Positions 15,441-22,504 of a stretch of 25,271 nucleotides of DNA are shown in pieces. Location of the stretch: positions 1 through 25,271 of IMG/VR virus record IMGVR_UViG_3300042896_001099. One strand, written 5' to 3'. The notes beneath the pieces were generated by a model. The model ran no database searches. It had not been told where the DNA came from and was given only the letters and a program-made list of their open reading frames with translations. Numbering within the stretch: position 1 is the first letter of the stretch; each line of letters begins with the position of its first letter. A program made the position numbers and the translations under genes. Source of the stretch: a virus.

Positions 15441-16105
15441 AATTCTAAAAATGGTGATTTAGTTTTAAACTCGCCTACTACTTTGAAACCTCTTTTATTG
15501 AATTTATAAATTATACCTTCTTTAGCTTCTTTAAACCCTTCACCTTTACTTGAAGTGAAGCTATTTTTATCAAAAAATAAAGTACTTCCCTGTCTAGCGA
15601 TATAAACGTTCAGAGTGTCTAGATTAACTACCCAAACGCCAAAGGTTCCTTCAAGTAAGCCAAGTACGAATGATATTAAATGAACTTCTTTTGCTGTAGC
15701 ATTGGTGTTTTTAGATTTATTAAGTCGTTCAAAATATAGCAACAAAGCGGGTATAATACTACTATCAACAATATTAGAATGCTCTGGTATGTAAGTCTCT
15801 TTTAGCTTATCATAATTAGTAAGTACCCCATTGTGTGCAACAACCCAGTTATTATAAACAAATGGATGGCTATTATGTTCTTGCCATTTTCTCTCCATAG
15901 ATGTAGGTGCTTGATTATGGCCGAGGTATAAGAAACCATCTGGTAGGTTTATCTTATCCCAGTTGAAGGAGCCTTCAGTTTTATGAAAATCATAATTTTC
16001 ACCATCATGGTAATAGATACCTGAAGCGAAATTACCTCTTTGCTTGTTAACTTGATCTAATATCTCAAATTTACTAGTGCTAGTTGATCCGAATATGCCA
16101 CAAAT
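15437..16105 (-). CDS. Class II glutamine amidotransferase, non-ATG start (ATT) or frameshifted
   Basis: The Ntn-type glutaminase domain takes NH3 from Gln for an unknown acceptor. In frame, the sequence reads Ile/Met-CGIFGST, where Cys must be N-terminal to act as nucleophile. Further on are GHNQAPT (the GHTR position of the family) and WVVAHNGVLTNY with the conserved NG oxyanion residues. VDSSII follows at the later acidic site. No ATG exists between an in-frame TAA (16140-16138) and the Cys codon, so the annotated start is ATT at 16105. An AAGGAG sequence lies 11 nt upstream, unusual in this genome. The residue aligned with the substrate-binding Arg of GHTR is Gln. The first in-frame ATG (15898) would delete the catalytic N-terminus. 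With QueC nearby, a 7-deazaguanine role is possible. Confidence 0.75.
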   Translation of the reverse strand: MCGIFGSTSTSKFEILDQVNKQRGNFASGIYYHDGENYDFHKTEGSFNWDKINLPDGFLYLGHNQAPTSMERKWQEHNSHPFVYNNWVVAHNGVLTNYDKLKETYIPEHSNIVDSSIIPALLLYFERLNKSKNTNATAKEVHLISFVLGLLEGTFGVWVVNLDTLNVYIARQGSTLFFDKNSFTSSKGEGFKEAKEGIIYKFNKRGFKVVGEFKTKSPFLEL

Positions 16106-16109
16106 AGTC

Positions 16110-16151
16110 TTAACTTCTCCTTTCTTGCTTGGTTATAACCGTTAAAGTCAT
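16110..16151 (-). other. Possible 13-codon leader ORF before the amidotransferase
   Basis: An ATG at 16151 sits 5 nt after a perfect TATAAT, exactly where this genome starts its other leaderless genes. It encodes MTLTVITKQERRS and ends at a TAA (16112-16110). The amidotransferase frame is +1 relative to it and would be entered by skipping one base at that stop. An AGGAGA sits just upstream of the last sense codon. It could be a leader peptide coupled to an ATT start, a frameshift site, or a coincidence. Confidence 0.3.
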
Positions 16152-16185
16152 AACGTATTATATAGATACCTACTAAGAATATCAA
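16152..16185 (-). promoter_or_regulatory. Predicted early promoter of the amidotransferase unit
   Basis: TTGATA (16180-16185), 17 nt, TATAAT (16157-16162), then 5 nt to the ATG at 16151. The total is again 28 nt from the -35 hexamer to a start codon. It is divergent from the late box at 16196. Confidence 0.55.
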
Positions 16186-16195
16186 GGTTATTTTA

Positions 16196-16203
16196 AATAA
16201 ATA
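16196..16203 (+). promoter_or_regulatory. Late promoter box
   Basis: AATAAATA ends 6 nt before the ATG at 16210, with the same sequence and spacing as at 6285-6292. Confidence 0.55.
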
Positions 16204-16209
16204 TAAAAT

Positions 16210-17376
16210 ATGAACGATCTATTTCGTAGCAGTTGGATTAAAAACACACAAGTAGTTATGGAGAATGCTATTTATTCTGAAAATTTAATAAATGAAGGTA
16301 TTTCAAAGATTATCGGTGATGTGAGTAAAAAAATGGCAGCTGCTGGTATCGGTATACCATATAGAGATGATCGTTTATTCTTCTATGAGTTTTTAAAAGA
16401 CAAGCATAATGATAAAATTCCACAAGACTTTAAAGACGCTTTTGCAACTATAAAGCCTCAAGGTAAGGATATCAATGCATTGATGGGTAAAATTTTGATG
16501 GATGAAAAATTACCAGAAGGTTTCGTAGATAAACTATCTGATGATTTTGATAAGTACTCTAAAACGGTTAAAAAGATTGGTGATAAAGAAATAGATGCAG
16601 TTACAGAATTTTTAAATAGAGCTGCAGGTTCAAGAGAGAGTAGAGGAGTGAGAGCAGGAGAAGAGCCAAAGAAAAAGTTTGGTGATATATCTGCTATTAA
16701 AGCAGCAGTTGAGACTGGTGGTCGCCCAGAACAAGCTTTAAAGAAAGGTGCAAATGCTTTTGAAACTCTTAATTTAAATTTAAGTCCAGAAGATACTTTG
16801 GTCTTTGATGAAGAGTCAGCGATGGGTTATGGGATATATACTTTAACTAAGAATGGATTAAAGTATAGAGTAACTCTTAAGCAACATGACGGCAATCCAA
16901 AAAAAGTAAGTGGATTATCGAAAGACAATCTCGTAAGCTTGGTTATAACTAAGCCATCAGAAAAAGAAAGATTTGCTGGACCTACTATCGATGATATGGA
17001 AACGCCTCAATTTGAACGTGAGAAGAGCGTTGCGGATTATCCAGCTGAAAAGGGTGATGATTTTTCAACTCCAGATCCAGAAGATATTGCATATGGTAAG
17101 CAATATGAAATCGATGATGATGAAAACGAAGAAGACGAAAAAGAAAAAGAAGAAGATTACGAACAAGCTGAAGAAGATATTAATGAGGAAGATGCAGAAG
17201 ATATGATGAAAGACAAAACTGCATCAAAAGCTCAACAAAGAGATACTAAGGAAGAAGATTCTGAAGAGCAAGTAAAGATGTCTCCACAACAAGTAAATGC
17301 AATGTTAGCTAGACAGCATTATCTAAGAATGCAAAATCGCTTTAACATTGAAAGACGTCATACTTTAGGATATTAA
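16210..17376 (+). CDS. Acidic late protein, unknown (388 aa)
   Basis: No family is recognised. The N-terminal 200 residues look folded and helical (MNDLFRSSWIKNTQVVMENA onward). A beta-rich segment at about 200-250 (TLVFDEESAMGYGIYTLT) follows. Then comes a very acidic tract (about 298-355, mostly Glu/Asp/Lys) and a basic C-terminus (MLARQHYLRMQNRFNIERRH). The acidic tract plus short basic tail recalls scaffold or internal head proteins and the acidic gene at 1292, but homology between the two is not apparent. It is an isolated plus-strand gene between minus-strand blocks, with a late box 6 nt upstream. Its end overlaps queC by 12 bp. Confidence 0.8.
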   Translation: MNDLFRSSWIKNTQVVMENAIYSENLINEGISKIIGDVSKKMAAAGIGIPYRDDRLFFYEFLKDKHNDKIPQDFKDAFATIKPQGKDINALMGKILMDEKLPEGFVDKLSDDFDKYSKTVKKIGDKEIDAVTEFLNRAAGSRESRGVRAGEEPKKKFGDISAIKAAVETGGRPEQALKKGANAFETLNLNLSPEDTLVFDEESAMGYGIYTLTKNGLKYRVTLKQHDGNPKKVSGLSKDNLVSLVITKPSEKERFAGPTIDDMETPQFEREKSVADYPAEKGDDFSTPDPEDIAYGKQYEIDDDENEEDEKEKEEDYEQAEEDINEEDAEDMMKDKTASKAQQRDTKEEDSEEQVKMSPQQVNAMLARQHYLRMQNRFNIERRHTLGY

Positions 17377-18126
17377 TACGCAGCCTTTATCTTTGTAGAT
17401 CTTATCTAGCTTTTCCTGTTGAACGTATTGAATAGGATCAATATACCCTGCTTCGATAAATCCTCTTAGTCTTAAACTACTTGATGGTGTATCAGCATCA
17501 GCTAAGCCATCTTCTCTATTTGAGTAACATGTCCAGGTATCTTTAAATTTAACGTTTAATCCTACACCTCTTTCAATAATTTCTTTCTTAGACATAGTAA
17601 GTAAAGGTGCTTCGATCACTATCTTACTCTTTCTATTGAGTGAAATGACGTTATTAACGTAATTTAAAAATTCAGTACTACCATCCCAATAACCTGCTAA
17701 TGAATCAGCTTGAGCAGCACCATACCAAACAGTATCACATTCCATTGTCTCAGCATACGCACAAGCGATAGACAAAAACATCATATTACGAAAAGGTACA
17801 TATGATACTGGTTGAGCATCTCCTGCCATCTCTTTAATCTTAGGATTATCTATGTTAAAATTAGTAAGTGACGACTTATTAGCTATATCTTTAATATAGC
17901 TCACATCAATTGTCTTATTGAAGACGTCAGTGAACATGTATGAATCTCTTACACGTTGAATTTGTTTACTAATACAATTTAATTCTCTTTTATGTCTTTG
18001 ACCGTAATCAAAAGATAGAGTATAAATGCTCGTATATGCGTTGCTTGCAGCCATGTGAAGTAGTACTGTTGAATCCATACCACCGCTAAACGCTAAGACT
18101 ATTTTTTCTTTTTTTCTTGTAGACAT
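17365..18126 (-). CDS. queC: 7-cyano-7-deazaguanine synthase (QueC-like), zinc motif missing
   Basis: QueC turns 7-carboxy-7-deazaguanine into preQ0 using ATP and ammonia. The 253-residue protein carries the PP-loop SGGMDS (14-19), LSFDYGQRHKREL (37-49) and VSYVPFRNMMFLSIA (107-121), all typical of QueC. The C-terminal TWTCY (197-201) is also typical. The usual cysteine cluster after it (CGxCxxC) is absent: residues 206-217 read DGLADADTPSSS, leaving only Cys200 of the four zinc ligands. The family sequence resumes at LRLRGFIEAGY. ATG 18126 is preferred over a start at 18150 that overlaps uvsX by 23 nt. The gene starts 1 nt after the uvsX stop and is cotranscribed with it. preQ0 could feed tRNA or DNA modification. 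Confidence 0.88.
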   Translation of the reverse strand: MSTRKKEKIVLAFSGGMDSTVLLHMAASNAYTSIYTLSFDYGQRHKRELNCISKQIQRVRDSYMFTDVFNKTIDVSYIKDIANKSSLTNFNIDNPKIKEMAGDAQPVSYVPFRNMMFLSIACAYAETMECDTVWYGAAQADSLAGYWDGSTEFLNYVNNVISLNRKSKIVIEAPLLTMSKKEIIERGVGLNVKFKDTWTCYSNREDGLADADTPSSSLRLRGFIEAGYIDPIQYVQQEKLDKIYKDKGCVLIS

Positions 18127-18127
18127 A

Positions 18128-19228
18128 TTATTCAGTTTCTTCAACCTCATCAGGAATTTCTTCTTGTGTATTACCCTGATTATTACTGTATTTCCATTCT
18201 ACTTTAATCTTCTCTTCAATACCGGGTACAATAGTATTATCCCACAATTCTTTATCATTCTTCCATTTTGAATAGTAGCCAAGCTTAGTACCATCTGGTA
18301 ATGTATAGGTGCTTCCAGTTTGAATAATAACACCAAATCCGACAGCTAACTCCAACAGACCATAGTACTTATTGAGTCCGTTTTCAAAACTCAAATACAT
18401 CTCACCTTCCAGGTACTGCTTTACAAATCTATTCTTTGCAGTCAATGCTCTCAGTACAACCCCGGAATAACTCTTCTGACCTACTGCTAGCTTATCCCCT
18501 AAATCTTTATCTTCCTTCATTGGCTTTCTTGCCAATTGCAACGTGACTGATGGAAGATAAACTGCACTTCTACCACCTGGCATTTCTTTAACTAATGATG
18601 GAAACATTGCAGATGGGTCATCGTAAATGTGATTGGATACAATTATAGTTGTCTTTGTAATTGCAGCTAGCTGCGTACAAGTTCTAAGCAAGCTCTTAAT
18701 TGCTTTAGCTCTACTACCCATATCAGCACTAGTGCTAGACTTCTCCATTCTATTGATTTGCAACTCACTTTCCATGTTACCAAGTGAATCAATTGCAATA
18801 ATAAATTTACCTACCTGACCTTTTTCTTTCGCTTTAGTTAAGAAATTGTAAATAGAGTTTCTACATTCTTCAATACTGAAAGTAGGTACATATTTTACCT
18901 TAGAAACATCTAATCCAAGTGCTTCAGCACCGTCTTTATCAATAGCGTTCTCACTATCAAAAATTACTGGAATAAGCCCATCTTTTTGAGCTGCAGCTAA
19001 AATCTTTTGAATAATAAAAGACTTACCAGTCATCGATGGTCCAGCTAACATCGTCAATCTATTACGTGGAATACCACCAAAAAGTGATCCAGATACCAAT
19101 CCGTTCAAAACCATCGACCCCGTATCAATCCACCCATCCACATTTGATAATGCACCGTCATTTAAAAATGACGCATACGGGTTAATCTTATCAATCTCAC
19201 CTAAAATTTCATTTAAGTCTTTGTCCAT
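18128..19228 (-). CDS. uvsX: RecA-like recombinase, T4 UvsX-like
   Basis: UvsX forms filaments on ssDNA for strand exchange, repair and recombination-dependent replication. The protein has 366 residues from ATG 19228 (371 from ATG 19243). The Walker A motif is GPSMTGKS (63-70), followed by VIFDSENAIDKDGAEALG (a RecA-family Glu site) and a Walker B KFIIAIDSLGN near residue 145. The remaining core and an acidic C-terminal tail (EEIPDEVEETE) are typical. The 19228 start is preferred because a full promoter (TTGATT, 16 nt, TATAAT, 6 nt) ends there; the 19243 start would lie upstream of the -10 box. queC follows after one base. Confidence 0.93.
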   Translation of the reverse strand: MDKDLNEILGEIDKINPYASFLNDGALSNVDGWIDTGSMVLNGLVSGSLFGGIPRNRLTMLAGPSMTGKSFIIQKILAAAQKDGLIPVIFDSENAIDKDGAEALGLDVSKVKYVPTFSIEECRNSIYNFLTKAKEKGQVGKFIIAIDSLGNMESELQINRMEKSSTSADMGSRAKAIKSLLRTCTQLAAITKTTIIVSNHIYDDPSAMFPSLVKEMPGGRSAVYLPSVTLQLARKPMKEDKDLGDKLAVGQKSYSGVVLRALTAKNRFVKQYLEGEMYLSFENGLNKYYGLLELAVGFGVIIQTGSTYTLPDGTKLGYYSKWKNDKELWDNTIVPGIEEKIKVEWKYSNNQGNTQEEIPDEVEETE

Positions 19229-19254
19229 ACACCAATTATACATGGTGTATGGAC
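19223..19254. repeat. Perfect 11-bp inverted repeat centred on the uvsX -10 box
   Basis: GTCCATACACC (19223-19233) and its exact reverse complement GGTGTATGGAC (19244-19254) flank a 10-nt centre that holds the uvsX TATAAT. One arm covers the predicted start of transcription and the uvsX ATG, the other fills the -35/-10 spacer. The position suggests a repressor operator. If transcription starts farther upstream it would instead be an RNA hairpin hiding the start codon. Confidence 0.7.
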
Positions 19255-19262
19255 GAAATCAA
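19229..19262 (-). promoter_or_regulatory. Predicted leaderless early promoter of uvsX
   Basis: TTGATT (19257-19262), 16 nt, a perfect TATAAT (19235-19240), 6 nt, then ATG 19228. It is the best sigma70-like promoter in the window. Confidence 0.65.
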
Positions 19263-19266
19263 ACGT

Positions 19267-19548
19267 TTACTTAAGATTATTAGGGATTTGTATATCCATA
19301 ATCTTCTTCGTCTCAACTAACACAGCCATTGCCTTGGGGTCTTTCTTAGTTTCAATAATGTGATCACGCCACATTAATAAAACTCTACGAACCTTTTCTA
19401 ACTCTCTATTCTTTAAAGCATTGGTGCCTTTATCCGTACCGTCAATAATTTTAGTAATAACTTGCATAGTGCCGGTAATACCATCATTTTGACCTTTCTT
19501 AAACTCCTGCAGATTTGCTAAATAGCTTTCGTTTTTCATATTATTCAA
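19267..19548 (-). CDS. Hypothetical protein between gp43 and uvsX, 93 aa
   Basis: The protein is not recognised. It is helical and Lys-rich throughout (for example RELEKVRRVLLMWRDHI) with no membrane segment or cofactor motif. Its ATG overlaps the stop of the 119-aa gene by 8 bp, so the pair is coupled and transcribed with the polymerase region. The position between gp43 and uvsX suggests a replication or recombination accessory, but no function can be assigned. Confidence 0.65.
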   Translation of the reverse strand: MNNMKNESYLANLQEFKKGQNDGITGTMQVITKIIDGTDKGTNALKNRELEKVRRVLLMWRDHIIETKKDPKAMAVLVETKKIMDIQIPNNLK

Positions 19549-19900
19549 ATAATTTAATTACCTCTGGTTGTGCGTCTTGCTTGACGGGTGGTTTCGAAAC
19601 GTTAGCTGCTTCGATAATCTTATCATATTGAGCCGTAATTCTAGGATCAACATTAAAGTTCTTACCAACTGCTACATTAGACTTGTTGTAAGTATATGTG
19701 AAATTTCTACCTGCATCATTTACCGCAATAAATTCTGCTAAAAACAGAGGAATCAATTGAACCTGAAATTGATTATTCTGTGGTTGCACAGTAATCATAA
19801 CAGGATTCAAAATGTCTACTGTCGTATCTGTCTCTTTTGCTAACTCACCGAGTATATTACGCCCGGTATTGTCAATAATTGTAATATAATTTTTGGCCAT
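19541..19900 (-). CDS. Hypothetical protein, 119 aa, Sm-like pattern possible
   Basis: No firm family. The N-terminal part (about 1-60) reads as short strands: YITIIDNTGRNILGELA, then TTVDILNPVMITVQ, then VQLIPLFLAEFI. This G..L.....I.NP..I layout resembles the five-stranded Sm/LSm barrel found in some T4-like phage proteins. The C-terminal half is a flexible tail that ends EVIKLFE. If Sm-like, it might bind RNA, but this is a weak pattern match. It follows the polymerase gene with its own TTGATT promoter and overlaps the 93-aa gene. Confidence 0.65.
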   Translation of the reverse strand: MAKNYITIIDNTGRNILGELAKETDTTVDILNPVMITVQPQNNQFQVQLIPLFLAEFIAVNDAGRNFTYTYNKSNVAVGKNFNVDPRITAQYDKIIEAANVSKPPVKQDAQPEVIKLFE

Positions 19901-19934
19901 GCTATAACTTAATAAGCAGTGGATAAAAAATCAA
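19901..19934 (-). promoter_or_regulatory. Predicted promoter between gp43 and the 119-aa gene
   Basis: TTGATT (19929-19934) contains the polymerase TGA stop and lies 28 nt before the ATG at 19900, exactly as at other genes. The -10 is weaker (TATTAA at 19909-19914, 8 nt from the ATG). Confidence 0.5.
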
Positions 19935-22504
19935 GTAAGCAACTCAAACAAATTCGTCTGCACTAATGATCCAGGTTTTTGAGCTACCCAATTTACATTA
20001 TTGTAGAATCTTTCGATGACTGAAAAGATATGGTTTTCAAACATCGTTTCATAATCTGGTTCGAAGAGTTTTTTAAACTCTTCTGGGTAATAATACTTAT
20101 AAGCAATTGCTGATATATTATATGAGTTAGGTTTTCTCACATAGAAGTATCTTACTTTATCTCCAGAGCTAATCTTTTCGTATTTGGTGGTTAGCTTAAA
20201 TTTATCTAACAGAAGATTATGCATATAAGCAGCTTTAACGTGGCAAGGCATTCCTTTTGCTGTAGTAAAATCATCACACATACCTGCGTACTTTTCATAT
20301 CCTTTAATACCAGATACAAAAGTAATATCCTCTACAGATAGCTTTTTAAATATATCGTAAGTTTCATTTAATATAAGATTTGTTTCACCGATATTCTGCG
20401 TCGTTAACATCGTTTCAATAATCTTTTTAACGTAAGGCTTAATAGCATTAGGCATTGTACTTCTTACAACTTCAACACCTGTGTATTTAAATTTATCGCA
20501 AGCAATACCCTCGTCATCTAAAATATGCAACACATATCTCTTTTTCTGTAAGAATATACCCACATCTGCTATAGCTTCACGTTTAAAAATAAACCTACAG
20601 TCTTTAGAGTTAATAGATTTTGCACCCCAAATTTTAATCTCTTTATTAAGATACTCTTCAATCTCTATAACTTTATTAAGAGTTTCTTTTGTAAGCTTAT
20701 TGCCTTCTTTAAACTTAAAAAGCTTATTAACAATAAGAGGCTTAATTGAAACGTAACTCGAGTCTGTATCGTTGTAAATAATACAATTGTTTAATTCTTC
20801 TTCGTTAATATTAGGAAGCTGTTGCTTGATAAACGATTTGAGAAGTTCATTCGAATGTTTAATAACTGATTGACCGGTAAGTGTAATTGAAGAAGCAATA
20901 TCATCGTCACCGAAAGGTGCATTTTTATTACCGAAGTAACCGTAAATTGAATTAATAAAGACCTTGATACACATTTGCTTTGCATCAAGTTGATCAATTG
21001 TCATCTTAACTTGCTTTGCCTCAGATGTTTCCTTGTTGGTAAACTCCGAGTATTGCTTCTTAAGCTTCTTAATATCCTTTCTGATTGCTTGTCTTTTGTT
21101 ATAATAGTAATCAAGAATTTCAGGCATTACACCTTTCTTCTTTTGCGTAAACATAACATCAGCTTTACTAATGGCTATCTGTTCATTATTAACGAATTGC
21201 GCAAACTTATCGATAGGTAAAGTGAATGTCTTACCACACACATGCCTTATCGTTACCTGTTTGTCGTCTTTAGTCTCTATAACACCTACCTTAGTTTCGG
21301 GTGAGATGTTAAGACTAATCATAACGTTTGGATACAGTGAATTAGCATCGAATGAAATAATATATTCCTGAAATCCGCTTAATGGTTCACCAACATATGC
21401 ACCAGGATTCTTACCTGTATCTTCATTACGAATAAAAGAAGGTATCTTCTGATCACGGTATCTGGCTTTTACCGCGGTAGCTCCATTGATAACGGATAAT
21501 GAACCCATTGCTGCTTCAAATGTAGTAAGACCTACATACGCTAACATTCGAATAAGCTCAGTATACTTTAGCTTCTCTTCTAACTTAACCAGAAGCTTAA
21601 CGTCTTGAATATTGTAATCAATAAACGTCTTCCAATCTTTATCAGCTAACGTTGCAAGATTCATTGCACCGAAGTTTACTTTCTTTTCCCCTAATTCCAA
21701 TTCAGCGATGTTATTAAGCTTATAGCTTTCCCGTACTCCAAGACAAAAACGTTTATACACGTCTAAGTAATCGATAAGAGATATACCTTCAATATACCAT
21801 CTAATCTGCTCTTGACCGAATTGACCTTTAATTGATCTATTATACACATTACCTGATGGTGATAGACGCTTGGTCCATTCTTCACCAAGTATACTTGTGC
21901 ATCTATTAATAACGTAAGGTATATCGAAAAACTCAGAGTTCCAACCTGTTAAGATGTCAGGGTAATCACTTTCAATATATTCAATAAACTTGATAAAAAG
22001 TTCTTTTTCAGTCAAGCATTTTACATACTTTACGTTTGGATCTTCACTTGTATAATCCTTTATACCCCATGTAAGAAACTTTTTGCTTAAAGAATCGTAA
22101 ATTGTAATTACGTTTACTGGCTCTTTAGCTTGATTAGCGTGTGGAAAGTCATCTGGAGCATATACCTCGATATCCAAAAACATTACTTTAATTGGATATT
22201 GTGCAAACTCTAAAGTTTCATTTACCTTCCAAAACGTATCTATCAGGTACTGTTGCGTTACAGGAAAATTATCAAATACCCTTTTAATGTTTGTATCTTT
22301 TAGATACTTGTATCTATCGTATTGCGTTCTAAAGATTTTCTTTACTAGCTTAGTACCGTAAATTGATTCATAATCACCCTTACCTTCAACATAAAGATAA
22401 GGGTCTACAGAAGCATCTACCTTAATTCGCTTACCATCTTTATCCCACGTAAATAGAGTTACACTACGCTCTTTACCGTTGTAGTATATATTTCTATAAC
22501 TCAT
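19931..22504 (-). CDS. 43: DNA polymerase, family B, T4 gp43-like
   Basis: This is the replicative polymerase with proofreading. It has 857 residues (T4: 898). The 3'-5' exonuclease has ExoI FLDIEVY (about 108-114), ExoII LTGWNSEFFDIPYV and ExoIII YNIQDVKLL. The polymerase domain has motif A SFDANSLYPNVM (near 385), motif B KVFINSIYGYFGN (near 513) and motif C YNDTDSSY (near 577), with all catalytic aspartates present. The C-terminus LVQTNLFELLT ends in a QxxLF-like clamp-binding peptide. ATG 22504 follows TATAAT by 7 nt and there is no Shine-Dalgarno. The polymerase TGA stop forms part of the next gene's promoter. All key residues are intact. Confidence 0.97.
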   Translation of the reverse strand: MSYRNIYYNGKERSVTLFTWDKDGKRIKVDASVDPYLYVEGKGDYESIYGTKLVKKIFRTQYDRYKYLKDTNIKRVFDNFPVTQQYLIDTFWKVNETLEFAQYPIKVMFLDIEVYAPDDFPHANQAKEPVNVITIYDSLSKKFLTWGIKDYTSEDPNVKYVKCLTEKELFIKFIEYIESDYPDILTGWNSEFFDIPYVINRCTSILGEEWTKRLSPSGNVYNRSIKGQFGQEQIRWYIEGISLIDYLDVYKRFCLGVRESYKLNNIAELELGEKKVNFGAMNLATLADKDWKTFIDYNIQDVKLLVKLEEKLKYTELIRMLAYVGLTTFEAAMGSLSVINGATAVKARYRDQKIPSFIRNEDTGKNPGAYVGEPLSGFQEYIISFDANSLYPNVMISLNISPETKVGVIETKDDKQVTIRHVCGKTFTLPIDKFAQFVNNEQIAISKADVMFTQKKKGVMPEILDYYYNKRQAIRKDIKKLKKQYSEFTNKETSEAKQVKMTIDQLDAKQMCIKVFINSIYGYFGNKNAPFGDDDIASSITLTGQSVIKHSNELLKSFIKQQLPNINEEELNNCIIYNDTDSSYVSIKPLIVNKLFKFKEGNKLTKETLNKVIEIEEYLNKEIKIWGAKSINSKDCRFIFKREAIADVGIFLQKKRYVLHILDDEGIACDKFKYTGVEVVRSTMPNAIKPYVKKIIETMLTTQNIGETNLILNETYDIFKKLSVEDITFVSGIKGYEKYAGMCDDFTTAKGMPCHVKAAYMHNLLLDKFKLTTKYEKISSGDKVRYFYVRKPNSYNISAIAYKYYYPEEFKKLFEPDYETMFENHIFSVIERFYNNVNWVAQKPGSLVQTNLFELLT

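Noticed and set aside
15437-15898. Amidotransferase starting at ATG 15898 (153 aa)
   Set aside because: It would remove the N-terminal Cys and GHNQ segment, while the conserved sequence clearly continues upstream to 16105.
20481-21371. Several plus-strand frames opposite the polymerase gene
   Set aside because: The polymerase frame carries all family-B motifs here; these frames are hydrophobic antisense translations.
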